This document shows positions 10,241-23,967 of a stretch of DNA of 55,337 bases, piece after piece; positions within the stretch are counted from its first letter, which is position 1, and each line of letters opens with the position of its first letter. The DNA is taken from assembly GCA_025928645.1 (NCBI GenBank), contig JAICJD010000004.1, positions 1 to 55,337 on the forward strand, given 5' to 3'. Source of the DNA: Gemmatimonadales bacterium. GTDB lineage: Bacteria; Gemmatimonadota; Gemmatimonadetes; Gemmatimonadales; GWC2-71-9. Under the pieces are notes generated by a model. That model searched no databases and was not told the origin of the DNA. It saw only the letters and a list, made by a program, of their open reading frames with translations. A program made the translations under genes and the position numbers.

Positions 10241-12640
10241 ATGCCGCCACTGACCCCATCCAACCGCCTGCTGCCGGGCAACGTCGAGCCGCCGATGCGC
10301 GCCATCGAAACGGGGGACGGTGGCGAGTCCGTGTCCTTCCGGCAGATCCTGACCGTGCTCCGCCGCCGCTACCAGCTCATCCTCGCGATGACACTGGGCG
10401 GCGCGTCGCTCGGCCTCTTTCTCGCCTCACGCGAGCCGCCCAGCTACCGGGCCGCCGCGCTGCTCAGGTTCGCCGGCGAGCGCGCCTCGCTGACCGGCGA
10501 CGGCGAGGAGTCGCCCAGCGTCAAGAACACCGCCGATCCGATCCTGTCCGTCATCGAGCTTCTGCGGAGCCGGACCGTCGCGGGCGTGGTGGTGGATTCC
10601 CTCGGCCTCCAGCTCCAGAGCTGGACCGAGGGGTTCACCACCGGCGATCTCGCCAATGTGCGGGTGGATCCGCGCGCGTCGGGCGATTCCATCAACCTGA
10701 CCTTCCGCACCAACGAGGTCGTGGCGCATCGGGCCGACCGCACGGTCACCGCGCCGTACGGCGCCCTGATGAACCTGGGCACCGTCCAGTTCGCCGTGCG
10801 GACTCCGCCCAAGCTCGAAGCCGCCACGCTGGGCATCGCCGGGCGCGAGCCCACGATCGACGCGTTGGTCGCTGGGTTGCAGGTGAGCCGGCGGGTCGAG
10901 ACGGACATGATCGACGTGGCCTACGCCGCGGGCGATCCCCGGACCGCGCAAGGCGTGGTGAACACGACGGTGCGGGCCTTCCAGGCCCTCAACATCCAGT
11001 GGGCCCGCGACCGCTCGCGCCGCCGCCGCGAGTTCCTGGCCGAGCAGCTCGAGAAGACCGATAGCATGCTGGCGCGGGCCCAGGGCCAGCTCAGCTCGTT
11101 CCTGAGCCGGCAGCAGCTCGCGAGCAGCCGGGACAAGCTGCAGGCCCAGCAGGCCACGGAAGGGCAGCTCGAGGCCCGCATGGCCGAGCTCGATGCCGAC
11201 CGGCAGACGTTCAAGTCGCTGGCCACGCAGCTCCGCTCGAACGATCCGGACGCGCGGACGCAGGCGATCCGCGCCCTCGCCACTGCCCCCGCGATGTCGG
11301 ACAACGCGGCCATCGGGCAGGACTATCGCTCGCTGCTTCAGTACCAGGACCGCCTGGACTCGATGACGACCGGGCCCTGGAAGGCGTCGCCCAACAACCC
11401 CGACGTGGTGCAGCTGAAGAACATGATCGCGTCCACCCAGGGGCGCCTGGCCGACGCGGTCACCAGCCAGCTCAAGACCTTCGATGCCCGGATGGACGCG
11501 CTGGGCAAGCTGCGCGCCCAGACCGGCGCGAGCATGCAGATCCTCCCGGCCATGGCCGAAGAGGAGATGCGGCTCAATCGCCAGGTCGAGGCCGCGGCCA
11601 ACCTCGGCGACGAGCTCCGGAAGGACTATCAGCAGGCCCGGATGGCCGAGGCCGTCGAGGCGGGCGACATCGATGTGGTCGACCTGGCCGACATTCCGTA
11701 CTCCCCGGTGCTCACCGCGTCGGCGCTCAAGCTGGCGCTGGGTCTCGCCGTCGGCCTCGTGCTCGGACTCGTGCTGGCCTACCTCCTCGAGGCGCTCAAC
11801 ACCTCGGTACGCCGCCCCGAGGATCTCGAAGCGGTGCTGCACGTGCCCGGGCTGGCGGTCATCCCGCGTATCAGCGGCGGCGGGGCTAACGGGCGAGGCC
11901 GGCTCCGCGGACTGCTCGGGTCCGGCAAGGGCGCCAAGACCTCGGTCGGCTCGCCCATGTCGGGGGGCCAGACGTTCTCGATCGGTATCGAGGCGTTCCG
12001 GAACCTGCGTACCAGCCTCATCTGGTCCGATGGCGGCGAGGCGCTCAAGACCCTCGTCGTGACCAGCGCGGCGCCGGGCGAGGGGAAGACGCTCACCGCC
12101 GCCAATCTCGCGGTGACGCTGGCCTACGACGGGCTGCGGGTCCTGCTGGTGGACTGCGACATCCGCCGCCCCCGGGTCCACGGCCTGTTCCACCTGCCGC
12201 GAGCGCCCGGCCTCATGGAGTTGCTCACGGCCTCGAGCCGGCCCACCGGCTCACGGCTCCCGGCCATCCGGGACACCTCGGTGGTCGGGCTGTCGGTGCT
12301 TCCCTGCGGCGCGCTGCCGTCCAACGCGGCCAATCTGCTGAGTGGCACCCGGATGCGGGTGCTGCTGGAGGAACTGCGCGAGCAGTTCGACATCATCGTC
12401 CTCGACACGCCACCCGTGCTCGCGACGGCCGACGCCGGCATCGTCGCCTCGCTGACCGACGGCGTCCTGCTCGTGGTGCGTGCCGGAACCACCGATCGCA
12501 ACGCCGCCCAGCGGGCCTGCCAGCAGCTGGCCAACGTCGGCGCGCGCGTGATCGGCACCGTCTTGAACGATCCGGCCGGACAGGTCGCCAAGGAAGGCGA
12601 TTACTACTATCCCTACGACTACGCCGCGGAGGAGCAGTGA
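10241..12640 (+). CDS. Polysaccharide co-polymerase / tyrosine autokinase (Wzz-BY-kinase fusion, Wzc-like)
   Basis: N-terminal Wzz region, coiled coil, second TM, then TSAAPGEGKTLTAANLAVTLA (Walker A), LLVDCDIRRPRVH (A'), FDIIVLDTPPVL (B) and Tyr-rich tail GDYYYPYDYAAEEQ. Confidence 0.93.
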   Translation: MPPLTPSNRLLPGNVEPPMRAIETGDGGESVSFRQILTVLRRRYQLILAMTLGGASLGLFLASREPPSYRAAALLRFAGERASLTGDGEESPSVKNTADPILSVIELLRSRTVAGVVVDSLGLQLQSWTEGFTTGDLANVRVDPRASGDSINLTFRTNEVVAHRADRTVTAPYGALMNLGTVQFAVRTPPKLEAATLGIAGREPTIDALVAGLQVSRRVETDMIDVAYAAGDPRTAQGVVNTTVRAFQALNIQWARDRSRRRREFLAEQLEKTDSMLARAQGQLSSFLSRQQLASSRDKLQAQQATEGQLEARMAELDADRQTFKSLATQLRSNDPDARTQAIRALATAPAMSDNAAIGQDYRSLLQYQDRLDSMTTGPWKASPNNPDVVQLKNMIASTQGRLADAVTSQLKTFDARMDALGKLRAQTGASMQILPAMAEEEMRLNRQVEAAANLGDELRKDYQQARMAEAVEAGDIDVVDLADIPYSPVLTASALKLALGLAVGLVLGLVLAYLLEALNTSVRRPEDLEAVLHVPGLAVIPRISGGGANGRGRLRGLLGSGKGAKTSVGSPMSGGQTFSIGIEAFRNLRTSLIWSDGGEALKTLVVTSAAPGEGKTLTAANLAVTLAYDGLRVLLVDCDIRRPRVHGLFHLPRAPGLMELLTASSRPTGSRLPAIRDTSVVGLSVLPCGALPSNAANLLSGTRMRVLLEELREQFDIIVLDTPPVLATADAGIVASLTDGVLLVVRAGTTDRNAAQRACQQLANVGARVIGTVLNDPAGQVAKEGDYYYPYDYAAEEQ

Positions 12641-12804
12641 GCCGTTGCTCCGCGGCGCCGCAGGACCGTTTGCAGCCGTTCTGAACCGTCACCGACACGC
12701 GGCGCCCTCGGCGCCCTGATGCGCTCCTGAGAGGGCGGCCCTCCGCGGCCGCCCGGTGAGACGGCTCGCGCCCGCGGGCCCAACGATGATCACGGAGGAC
12801 TGGG

Positions 12805-14642
<1,838 letters not shown>

Positions 14643-14649
<7 letters not shown>

Positions 14650-15404
14650 GCCCAACCCTTCGCTCCGCGGTGATCGCGCTTGCGCGGGAAGCCGGCCGGG
14701 CGACCATGACCTACTACGACGGCGCCGCCGACGCGGGTATCCGCGAGAAGGACGACCGGAGCCCGGTGACCCTGGCCGACGAGGTGGCCCACGGGATTCT
14801 GGTCGAGGGGTTGCAGCGGCTGGATCCGGCCACGCCGGTCGTCTCCGAAGAGGCGGCGGCCGCCGACTTCGAGGCGCGGCGCGGATGGCGGCGCTTCTGG
14901 CTGGTCGACCCGCTCGACGGCACCAAAGAGTTCATCAAGCGGCGGGCGGAGTTCACGGTCAACGTCGGCCTGATCGAGGACGGGGAGCCGGTGTTCGGGG
15001 TGGTGCTCGCGCCGGCGCTGGATCTGCTCTATTGGGCCGCCAAGGGGGAGGGCGCCTGGCGCGAAGCCAACGGCGGCCGGCCGGAGCGCATCTACTCCAG
15101 CGCGCCGGCCGCCGGGGTGCCGCTCACGGTGGTCGAGAGCCTGTCGCACCCGTCGCCCGAGCTCGAGGAGTATCTCAGGACGATCCCGGTGGCGCGGCGG
15201 GTCAAGGCGGGCAGCTCGCTCAAGTTCTGCTGGGTTGCGGAGGGGCGCGCCGATGTGTATCCGCGGCTCGGCCCCACCATGGAGTGGGACGTGGCTGCCG
15301 GCGACTGCGTGTTCCGCCAGTCCGGCCGCGAAGGGGAGCGTCCCTCGCCCCTGACCTACAACAAGCCCGACCTGCGGAACCCCAGCTTCGTCATCGGACT
15401 GTGA
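14643..15404 (+). CDS. cysQ: 3'(2'),5'-bisphosphate nucleotidase (CysQ)
   Basis: Inositol-monophosphatase-fold motifs FWLVDPLDGTKEFI and MEWDVAAGDCV; ATG overlaps the cysN stop. Confidence 0.9.
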
Positions 15405-15924
15405 CGGGAACGCGGGCAGCCGCCCCGGTGTTGTGGTTTACCGGGCTGTCGGGATCGGGCAAGAGCACCATCGCCGTCCGGGTGCGCGAGGCGCTGGCGG
15501 GGCGGGGAACCGAGGTCGAGTACATCGATGGGGACGCCCTCCGCGAGGTGTTCCCGACCACGGGCTTCACCCGGGAAGAGCGGGAGGAGCACCTGCGGCG
15601 GACGGGATACATGGCGAGCCGGCTCGCGGCGCACGGTGTGACCGTGGTGGCGTCGTTCGTCTCGCCGTACCGGGCGTCGCGCGAGTTCATCCGGCGGCTC
15701 TGCCCCGGGTTCGTGGAGATCTACGTGGCGACGCCGCTCGACGAGTGCGAGCGGCGGGACGTCAAGGGGCTCTATGCCCGCGCGCGGCGCGGGGAAATCC
15801 GTTACTTCACGGGGATCGACGACCCGTACGAGTCGCCCGAGCACCCCGAGCTGACACTCGATACCCGTGAGCTCAGCGTCGACCAGTGCGTCGACGCCGT
15901 GCTCGCGCGCGTGGGAGGCCGATC

Positions 15925-15928
<4 letters not shown>
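15401..15928 (+). CDS. cysC: Adenylylsulfate (APS) kinase
   Basis: [17 protein letters not shown]-loop, [40 protein letters not shown] start overlapping the cysQ stop. Confidence 0.92.
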
Positions 15929-16824
<896 letters not shown>

Positions 16825-16876
16825 TCCCTGGGGCGCCGCGGAATCTGCTAGATTCCGGCGTCCCGAGGACCAAGGC

Positions 16877-17323
16877 ATGCTGTCGAAACGAGCGAAGTAC
16901 GCCATCAAGGCGCTGCTGGCGCTGGCCGAGCGGCCGGCCCACGAGCCCATGCGCATCGCCGACCTGGCGCGTGAGGAGCGGATCCCGCCCAAGTTCCTGG
17001 AGCTCATCCTCCTGGTGCTCAAGCACCACGGGATCCTGCAGAGCAGGAAAGGGAAGGGCGGCGGATACCTGCTGGCCCGGGACCCCTCCGACATTTACCT
17101 CGGCCACATCGTGCGCATGTTCGACGGCCCCCTGGCTCCCGTCCCCTGCGCGAGCCAGACCGCCTACGTGCCCTGCGCGGACTGCGTGAACGAAGCCGTC
17201 TGCGGGGTGCATCTCGCCATGAAGGCCGTCCGGGACGCCACCGCGCGGGTCCTGGACGGCACCAGCCTCGCTTCGCTCCGCACCCAGGTCGCGGACGCAT
17301 CCGATCTGACTCCAACCACCTGA
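16877..17323 (+). CDS. Rrf2-family transcriptional regulator
   Basis: MLSKRAKYAIKALLALAE...IADLAREERIPPKFLELILLVLKHHGILQSRKGKGGGYLLAR; Cys cluster CX8CX2CX5C. Confidence 0.9.
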   Translation: MLSKRAKYAIKALLALAERPAHEPMRIADLAREERIPPKFLELILLVLKHHGILQSRKGKGGGYLLARDPSDIYLGHIVRMFDGPLAPVPCASQTAYVPCADCVNEAVCGVHLAMKAVRDATARVLDGTSLASLRTQVADASDLTPTT

Positions 17324-17365
17324 AACGGCTCGGTAACCGTCGGCTCGCCGGTGGCACGTTCATTG

Positions 17366-17400
17366 CCTATTTACTCGATTAACTAGATAGGATAAATAGG
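17366..17400. promoter_or_regulatory. AT-rich candidate operator/promoter between the Rrf2 gene and the sulfate-uptake operon
   Basis: CCTATTTACTCGATTAACTAGATAGGATAAATAGG: perfect 8-bp inverted repeat arms CCTATTTA/TAAATAGG plus internal direct repeat ACT(C/A)GAT; unusually AT-rich for this window. Confidence 0.5.
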
Positions 17401-17403
17401 ATC

Positions 17404-17586
17404 GTGGTCAACCCAGGCGACGGGCTCCCCCTCTCCGCCGAAATGCTTCTCGAGCTTCGCAGGGCTCTGAGCAGCATCCGATTCGGTACGGTCGAGCTGA
17501 TGATCCATGATGGGCAGGTCGTCCAGTTGGAGCGGCGAGAGAAAATCCGTGTAGCAGCAGAACTTGGGCACTCCAAGCGTTCCTGA
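17404..17586 (+). CDS. YezD-family (DUF2292) small protein
   Basis: 60 aa: LRRALSSIRFGTVELMIHDGQVVQLERREKIRV matches the YezD/DUF2292 pattern; lies in a sulfate gene neighbourhood. Confidence 0.8.
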   Translation: MVNPGDGLPLSAEMLLELRRALSSIRFGTVELMIHDGQVVQLERREKIRVAAELGHSKRS

Positions 17587-17679
17587 TCCGGCCGGGCGGA
17601 CCGCCGCCCGACAAGTGCCGTTCAAGGACTGACCGGATCGCCGGAAGTCCGCCACCTCGTTCCTGAAGGGGAGACCCGA

Positions 17680-19071
17680 ATGCGTTCGGTCCAGTACTGG
17701 GCAGGCGGAGTCATCGTGGCGGCAGCAAGCGTAGCAGGGGCGCAACGGTTGATGGCGCAGCAGGACACGACTCGCGACAGCGTCCCACCATCGCTTGAAC
17801 AGCGCGTCGAGGCCCTGGATCAGCAGGTGCGCATCCTCCAGCGGCTCCGCGAGCTCGCGGCTGACAGCATCGCGGCTGCGGCGAAGAGCGGGGTCTCTTC
17901 GACGGCGGGCTCGAAGGACGGGTTCAGCATCAAGTCGGCCGACGGCAAGTATGTGGTTCGGCTCAGGGGGCTGCTCCAGACCGACGGCCGCTTCTTTCCG
18001 AGCGACAGCGCCAACCCGGCAACCAACACCTTCTTCCTCCGGCGTGCCCGGCCGATCCTCGAGGCCACGGTGGGCAAGTACCTGGAGTTCCGGCTCATGC
18101 CCGATTTCGGGCAAGGCACGACCGCGCTGTTCGACGCCTACAGCGACATCAAGGTCTCTCCGGGGTTCGCGGTGCGGGTGGGCAAGTTCAAGGAGCCCGT
18201 CGACCTCGAGCGGCTGCAGTCCGCGAGCGACATCGTTTTCGCCGAGCGGTCACTGGCGAGCAACCTGGCGCCCAACCGCGATGTCGGCCTCCAGCTCTCC
18301 GGCGACATCGACAGCGGGCGCGTGGCCTGGCAGGCGGGCGTGTTCAACGGGGTGCCCGATCTCGGCAACAGCGACGGCGATGTGAGTGACGCGAAGGACT
18401 TCAGCGGCCGCGTCTTCTTTCAGCCGTTCAAGCGAGGTTCACTGAAAGGGCTCGGCGTGGGCGTGGCCGGCACTGCCGGTCTCGAGCGCGGCACGACCGC
18501 TGCCCCGCAACTCGCGGGCTACCGCACGTCCGGCCAGCAGACCTGGTTCCGCTATCTGGCGAGCACCACCACGCCGGCCGGCAACGTTTTCGCGGACGGC
18601 GCCCGGCAGCGGCTCGCTCCACAGGCCTACTTCTACACCGGCTCGCTCGGGCTGCATGGCGAGTACATCCAGTCATGGCAGCGGGTGAGCCGAGACGCCG
18701 TCCCATCCGTCAAGCTCGAGCACAGCGCCTGGCAGGTCACCGGCTCGTACTTCCTCACCGGCGAGAAGAACTCGTGGCGCAGTGCCGCGCCGAGGAAGCC
18801 GTTCGATCCCAAGGCCGGGACGTTCGGCGCCGTCGAGCTCGCGGCGCGCTACAGCGAGCTCAGCATCGACGACGCGGCGTTCCCGGCGTTCGCCAATCCG
18901 TCCGGCACGCCGAGTCGGGCCAGGGCGTGGGCGGTGGGCGTGAACTGGTATCTCGCCAAGGGCATCAAGGCCCTCGTCGACTACGAGCACACGACCTTCA
19001 CCGGTGGTGCGGGCACCGCGGATCGGGACCCGGAGAACTTCGTCGCCACCCGCGTCCAGTACTCCTTCTGA
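17680..19071 (+). CDS. OprO/OprP-type anion-selective porin
   Basis: Signal peptide, coiled coil, then [20 protein letters not shown]...[30 protein letters not shown]-terminal aromatic residue VQYSF. Confidence 0.85.
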   Translation: MRSVQYWAGGVIVAAASVAGAQRLMAQQDTTRDSVPPSLEQRVEALDQQVRILQRLRELAADSIAAAAKSGVSSTAGSKDGFSIKSADGKYVVRLRGLLQTDGRFFPSDSANPATNTFFLRRARPILEATVGKYLEFRLMPDFGQGTTALFDAYSDIKVSPGFAVRVGKFKEPVDLERLQSASDIVFAERSLASNLAPNRDVGLQLSGDIDSGRVAWQAGVFNGVPDLGNSDGDVSDAKDFSGRVFFQPFKRGSLKGLGVGVAGTAGLERGTTAAPQLAGYRTSGQQTWFRYLASTTTPAGNVFADGARQRLAPQAYFYTGSLGLHGEYIQSWQRVSRDAVPSVKLEHSAWQVTGSYFLTGEKNSWRSAAPRKPFDPKAGTFGAVELAARYSELSIDDAAFPAFANPSGTPSRARAWAVGVNWYLAKGIKALVDYEHTTFTGGAGTADRDPENFVATRVQYSF

Positions 19072-19097
19072 TGACCTCCAGCAGAGGCCCCCTGACC

Positions 19098-20123
19098 ATG
19101 ACGCTCTCCCGACTCGCCGCCGGCTCGCTCCTCCTCGTCGCTCTCGCGGGGGGCGCGGTCCCGGCCGCCGCCCAGCGCGGTGCGAAGCCGGCCACCCTGC
19201 TCAACGTGTCGTATGATCCGACCCGCGAGCTCTACGAGGACTTCAACCGGCAGTTCGCCGCCTACTGGAAGGGCAAGACCGGCCAGACGGTGACGGTCCG
19301 CCAGTCACACGGCGGCTCCGGCAAGCAGGCGCGCTCGGTGATCGACGGGCTCCAGGCCGACGTGGTGACGCTGGCGTTGGGCTATGACATCGACGTGCTG
19401 GCCGACAACGGGCTGTTGCCCGCGGACTGGCAGAAGCAGTTGCCGCACAACAGCGCGCCGTACACATCGACGGTGATCTTCCTCGTGCGCAAGGGCAACC
19501 CGAAGAAGATCAGGGACTGGCCCGACCTGGTCCGTCCGGGCGTGTCGGTCGTCACGCCGAACCCCAAAACATCGGGCGGCGCCCGCTGGAACTATCTCGC
19601 CGCCTGGGGCTACGCGCTCCGGCGACCGGGCGGCGACGAGGCCAAGGCCCGGGACTTCGTCGGCAAGCTCTACCGGAACGTGCCCGTACTGGACGCCGGC
19701 GCTCGCGGCGCGACCACGACGTTCGTCGAGCGCGGTATCGGCGACGTGCTGATCGCGTGGGAGAACGAGGCGCTCCTGGCGGTGAAGGAGCTGGGCGCGG
19801 GAGAGGTCGAGGTTGTCGTGCCGTCGACGAGCATCCTCGCGGAGCCGCCCGTGGCCGTCGTCGCCAAGGTGGCCCGGAAGCACGGCACCGAGGAGGTCGC
19901 GAAGGCCTACCTCGACTACCTGTATACCGAGGCGGGCCAGGAGATCGCGGCCAGGCACTTCTACCGCCCGATCGACCCGGCCGTCGCGGCGAAGTACGCC
20001 GCGCAGTTCCCCAGGGTCGACCTGTTCTCGCTCGCCGACGTCTCGGGCGACTGGCGCGCGACCCAGCAGAAGCACTTCGCCGACGGCGGCGTGTTCGACC
20101 GGATCTACCAGCCGGGGCGGTAG
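19098..20123 (+). CDS. Sulfate ABC transporter substrate-binding protein (Sbp/CysP)
   Basis: [62 protein letters not shown]. Start could be 19072. Confidence 0.92.
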   Translation: MTLSRLAAGSLLLVALAGGAVPAAAQRGAKPATLLNVSYDPTRELYEDFNRQFAAYWKGKTGQTVTVRQSHGGSGKQARSVIDGLQADVVTLALGYDIDVLADNGLLPADWQKQLPHNSAPYTSTVIFLVRKGNPKKIRDWPDLVRPGVSVVTPNPKTSGGARWNYLAAWGYALRRPGGDEAKARDFVGKLYRNVPVLDAGARGATTTFVERGIGDVLIAWENEALLAVKELGAGEVEVVVPSTSILAEPPVAVVAKVARKHGTEEVAKAYLDYLYTEAGQEIAARHFYRPIDPAVAAKYAAQFPRVDLFSLADVSGDWRATQQKHFADGGVFDRIYQPGR

Positions 20124-20153
20124 CCCGGCGATGTCTACCCCGACGAAGGGACG

Positions 20154-20984
20154 ATGATGCGGCACAAGTCGCGAAGCGTGCTCCCCGGGTTCGGGGTGAG
20201 CCTCGGGATCACGTGCACCTATCTCAGTCTGATGGTGCTGCTCCCGCTGGCGACCGTCTTCACCCGGTCGGCCGAGCTCTCCTGGCCGGAGTTTTGGTCC
20301 ACCGTCACCAGCCCGAGGGTGGTGGCCTCCTTCCGCGTCACCTTCGGCGCGTCGCTGGCGGCCGCGCTGGTCAACAGCGTGTTCGGCTTCCTGGTGGCCT
20401 GGGTGCTCGTCCGCTACCGGTTCGCGGGCCGTCGTGTGCTCGACGCCATGGTGGACCTGCCGTTCGCGCTGCCCACGGCGGTGGCCGGCATTGCGCTCAC
20501 CACGCTGTATGCCGCCAACGGCTGGGTCGGCAAGTACCTCCAGCCGCTCGGTATCAAGGTGTCGTACACGTGGCTCGGCATCACGGTGGCGCTCATCTTC
20601 ATCGGCCTTCCGTTCGTCGTCCGCACGGTGCAGCCGGTACTGGACGACCTCGAGCTGGAGGTCGAGGAGGCCGCCGCCAGCCTGGGCGCCCGGCGGTGGC
20701 AGACCTTCACCCGGGTCGTGCTGCCCTCGGTGGCGCCCGCGCTGCTCACCGGGTTCGCGCTGGCCTTCGCGCGCGCCATCGGCGAGTACGGCTCGGTCGT
20801 GTTCATCGCCGGCAACATGCCGATGCGGACCGAGATCGTCCCCCTCCTGATCATCACCAAGCTGGAGCAGTACGACTACGCCGGCGCCACGGCCGTGGCG
20901 GTGGTCATGCTGGTCGCGTCGTTCAGCCTGCTGCTCACCATCAACCTGCTCCAGCGGGCGGCGCGGCGCCGCGTGGAGGCCTGA
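20154..20984 (+). CDS. cysT: Sulfate ABC transporter permease CysT
   Basis: [24 protein letters not shown] and [30 protein letters not shown] (EAA loop); conserved operon order. Confidence 0.92.
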   Translation: MMRHKSRSVLPGFGVSLGITCTYLSLMVLLPLATVFTRSAELSWPEFWSTVTSPRVVASFRVTFGASLAAALVNSVFGFLVAWVLVRYRFAGRRVLDAMVDLPFALPTAVAGIALTTLYAANGWVGKYLQPLGIKVSYTWLGITVALIFIGLPFVVRTVQPVLDDLELEVEEAAASLGARRWQTFTRVVLPSVAPALLTGFALAFARAIGEYGSVVFIAGNMPMRTEIVPLLIITKLEQYDYAGATAVAVVMLVASFSLLLTINLLQRAARRRVEA

Positions 20985-20987
20985 GCG

Positions 20988-21902
20988 ATGGCGACGATCG
21001 CGATCACCCGCCCGGCGGGGGCGGCGCCTCCCGCCATCCGCCGCGCCACCGGCGAGTCGCCGGCGGTGCGCCGGGTGCTCACGGGCCTGGCGCTGGCCTT
21101 CCTGGGCCTCACCCTGGTACTCCCTCTCGTGCTCGTCCTGCACGAGGCGCTGGCGAAGGGATTCGCCGCCTACCTGGCCGCCATCCGGGAGCCCGACGCG
21201 CTGAGCGCCGCGAGGCTGACGCTCCTCATCGCGGGGGTCGCCGTGCCGGTGAACCTGGTCTTCGGCGTCGCCGCCGCGTGGTGCATCGCGAAGTTCGAGT
21301 TTCGCGGAAAGAGCCTGCTGATCACGCTGATCGACCTGCCCTTCGCCGTCTCGCCGGTCATATCGGGGATGATCTTCGTGCTCCTGTTCGGGGCGCACGG
21401 CTGGTTCGGCGCGTGGCTCGCCGATCACGACGTCAGGATCGTCTTCGCGGTGCCCGGCATGGTACTGGCCACGACCTTCGTGACCTCGCCCTTGATCGCA
21501 CGGGAGCTGATTCCGCTGATGCAGGAGCAGGGCAGCGACCAGGAGGAGGCGGCGATCGTGCTCGGCGCCCGCGGGTGGCAGACCTTCTGGCGGGTCACGC
21601 TCCCCAACATCAAGTGGGGCCTGCTCTACGGCCTCATCCTCTGCAACGCCCGCGCGATGGGCGAGTTCGGCGCCGTGTCGGTGGTCTCGGGCCACATTCG
21701 GGGCGAGACCAACACGCTGCCGCTTCACGTGGAGATTCTGTACAACGAGTACTCCTTCGCCGCGAGCTTCGCCGTGGCCTCGCTCCTCACCCTGCTCGCG
21801 CTGGTCACGCTCGCCCTCAAGACGGCCGTCGAATGGCAGCAGCGGCGGCAGGCCCTCGAGGGCGCCGAGACCTCCGTCCCGACCGAAAGGATCGCCGCAT
21901 GA
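20988..21902 (+). CDS. cysW: Sulfate ABC transporter permease CysW
   Basis: [24 protein letters not shown] and [30 protein letters not shown]. Confidence 0.92.
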   Translation: MATIAITRPAGAAPPAIRRATGESPAVRRVLTGLALAFLGLTLVLPLVLVLHEALAKGFAAYLAAIREPDALSAARLTLLIAGVAVPVNLVFGVAAAWCIAKFEFRGKSLLITLIDLPFAVSPVISGMIFVLLFGAHGWFGAWLADHDVRIVFAVPGMVLATTFVTSPLIARELIPLMQEQGSDQEEAAIVLGARGWQTFWRVTLPNIKWGLLYGLILCNARAMGEFGAVSVVSGHIRGETNTLPLHVEILYNEYSFAASFAVASLLTLLALVTLALKTAVEWQQRRQALEGAETSVPTERIAA

Positions 21903-22963
21903 CCATCCAGGTCCGCAACCTGTGCAAGGCGTTCGGCGACTTCGTCGCCCTGGACGACGTGAGCCTCGAGGTGCCTGGCGGCGAGCTGGTCGCGCTGCTC
22001 GGCCCCTCGGGGTCGGGCAAGACGACGCTGCTCCGGATCATCGCCGGGCTCGAGCCGGCCGATCGGGGCGCCATCTTCTTCCAGGGCGAGGACGCCACGA
22101 GTACACCGGTGCGGGAGCGCCAGGTGGGCTTCGTGTTCCAGCACTATGCGTTGTTCCGCCACATGAGCGTGTTCGAGAACGTGGCCTTCGGGCTGCGCGT
22201 GCGCCCGAAGGCGGCCCGCCCGTCGGAGGCCGAGATCCGCGACACGGTGATGGGCCTGCTCGAGCTGGTGCAGCTCGATGTCCTCGCCAGGCGCCGCCCC
22301 TCCGAGCTTTCGGGCGGGCAGCGCCAGCGCGTGGCGCTCGCCCGGGCGCTCGCCGTGAAGCCGCGCGTGCTGCTGCTGGACGAGCCGTTCGGCGCCCTCG
22401 ACGCCAAGGTCCGGAAGGAGCTCCGGCGCTGGCTCCGGCGGCTGCACGAGGAGGCCCATGTGACCAGCGTCCTGGTTACCCACGACCAGGAGGAGGCGCT
22501 CGAGGTCTCCGACCGGGTGGTGATCATGAACGACGGGCGCGTGGAGCAGAGCGGCACGCCGGAAGAGGTCTACGACCACCCGGCGACCCCGTTCGTCTAC
22601 GGCTTCCTCGGGGACGTCAATCTCTTCCACGGCCGGGTCGGCGGCGGCCGGGTGAGCATCGGCCGGGGCACGCTGGACGCGCCGGAATGGGCGGGGGCGG
22701 AGGAGCAGGCGGCGGTGGTGTACGTGCGGACCCACGACGTCGAGCTCGCGGCGAGCCCCGCGGGAGCGGCATCGCTCGAGGCGGTGGTCCGGCGGGTCCG
22801 CGCCTACGGTCCCCTGGTCCGGGTCGAGCTGGATCTGGTGGAAGGCGGCCGCAGCATCGAGGCGCACATTCCTCGCGCCCGATGCGAGCGGCTGGCGCTG
22901 GCCCGGGGACGGCGGCTCTTCGTGTCTCCGGTCAATCCGCGGATCTTCGCCGAGCCGGCGTGA
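21899..22963 (+). CDS. cysA: Sulfate ABC transporter ATP-binding protein CysA
   Basis: Walker [57 protein letters not shown]-like C-terminus. Confidence 0.93.
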   Translation: MTIQVRNLCKAFGDFVALDDVSLEVPGGELVALLGPSGSGKTTLLRIIAGLEPADRGAIFFQGEDATSTPVRERQVGFVFQHYALFRHMSVFENVAFGLRVRPKAARPSEAEIRDTVMGLLELVQLDVLARRRPSELSGGQRQRVALARALAVKPRVLLLDEPFGALDAKVRKELRRWLRRLHEEAHVTSVLVTHDQEEALEVSDRVVIMNDGRVEQSGTPEEVYDHPATPFVYGFLGDVNLFHGRVGGGRVSIGRGTLDAPEWAGAEEQAAVVYVRTHDVELAASPAGAASLEAVVRRVRAYGPLVRVELDLVEGGRSIEAHIPRARCERLALARGRRLFVSPVNPRIFAEPA

Positions 22964-22986
22964 GGCGGCGCGGCCCGCGGCTCGAT

Positions 22987-23967
22987 CTACGGCGCCTCCG
23001 GCGCGGCCTGGCCCGCGCCCCGGCCCGCCGAGGAACGCACCCGGTGGACCAGGGCGGGGAACCAGTCCGGATCGAGGAACAGCAGGAGCATGGCGTTCAT
23101 CACGATGTGCTGGAAGAACGGGTGGCCCCCGGTGAGATACAGGCCGATGTGGAAGAACACCCCGCCGAGGAAGAACAGCGGCGCGATCCGGGGCACCAGC
23201 AGGGACACGAAGTAGAAGGTCTCGAACAGGATCGTGAACACCGACATCACGATGCAGAGCGTGTGGTGCTGCGCGAGCCAGATGCCCAGGGGAATGTTGC
23301 CGGGGATGGCGTCGCTCATCACCGAGATCTGCAGCGTGTAGCCGTTCATCCACCGGAACCCGCCCACCAGCAGCTTCGTGATGCCGGTCGAGAAGTACGT
23401 GAGCGCCAGCAGCACGTGGGCGAGCTTGAGCGGCCACATCGCGAGGTCGGACCGGGGAGCCTCGACCTCGCCGCCTTGGGCGCGCGCCCGCCGCCCGCGC
23501 AGCCCGGCGTCGACCGACAGGCTCTCGCCCGCCGGCGAAAACGCCAGCGCCAGCAGGAAGAGCGCGAACAGCGCCTGGTTGTGGTGCACGTCTCCGTAGG
23601 AATAGGCGTGGCTCACGAACACCCACTCGCCAAGCGCGAGAAGGAAGAGGGCCGTGCGGGTCCGGAACCCCACCAGCGCCGCCCATCCGGCGAGCCACAT
23701 GACCCACGACAGGATCGTGAGGTTGAGCGGGGTGAACAGGGCGTCCCGCGGCGCGACCGCGGTGAGCACCCGTATGAGCGGCTGCGGATCGACGAAGTGT
23801 TGATTCTTCTCGGCGAGATGGATCTGGTACTGCAGCGACGGGAAGAACCAGAACAGCTCGAAGGCTACCGCGAAAACGCGTGCGCCCGCGAGGTTGAGCG
23901 TCGTGGTCGTGGGGAACCAGTACGCATTCCAGTGGTCGACGAGCCATCGGCGTGAAGCGCTGATCGT
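22987..23967 (-). CDS. HTTM-domain (vitamin K-dependent gamma-carboxylase-like) membrane protein; true start unclear
   Basis: Track ORF starts with GTG at 23769, but in-frame family-like sequence (RRWLVDHWNAYWFPTTTTLNLAGARVFAVAFELFWFFPSLQYQIHLAEKNQHFVDPQPLIRVL) extends back to an amber codon at 23970-23968 with no ATG/GTG/TTG. Confidence 0.6.
   Translation of the reverse strand, partial: TISASRRWLVDHWNAYWFPTTTTLNLAGARVFAVAFELFWFFPSLQYQIHLAEKNQHFVDPQPLIRVLTAVAPRDALFTPLNLTILSWVMWLAGWAALVGFRTRTALFLLALGEWVFVSHAYSYGDVHHNQALFALFLLALAFSPAGESLSVDAGLRGRRARAQGGEVEAPRSDLAMWPLKLAHVLLALTYFSTGITKLLVGGFRWMNGYTLQISVMSDAIPGNIPLGIWLAQHHTLCIVMSVFTILFETFYFVSLLVPRIAPLFFLGGVFFHIGLYLTGGHPFFQHIVMNAMLLLFLDPDWFPALVHRVRSSAGRGAGQAAPEAP

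Noticed and set aside
10427-12193. 588-aa minus-strand ORF over the Wzc-like gene
   Set aside because: Antisense shadow, no recognisable domain.
12701-12755. GGCGCC-CTC-GGCGCC and GAGGG-CGG-CCCTC between wzc-like and cysN as a terminator
   Set aside because: Short stems and no U-tract; cannot say whether wzc and cysN are transcriptionally separated.
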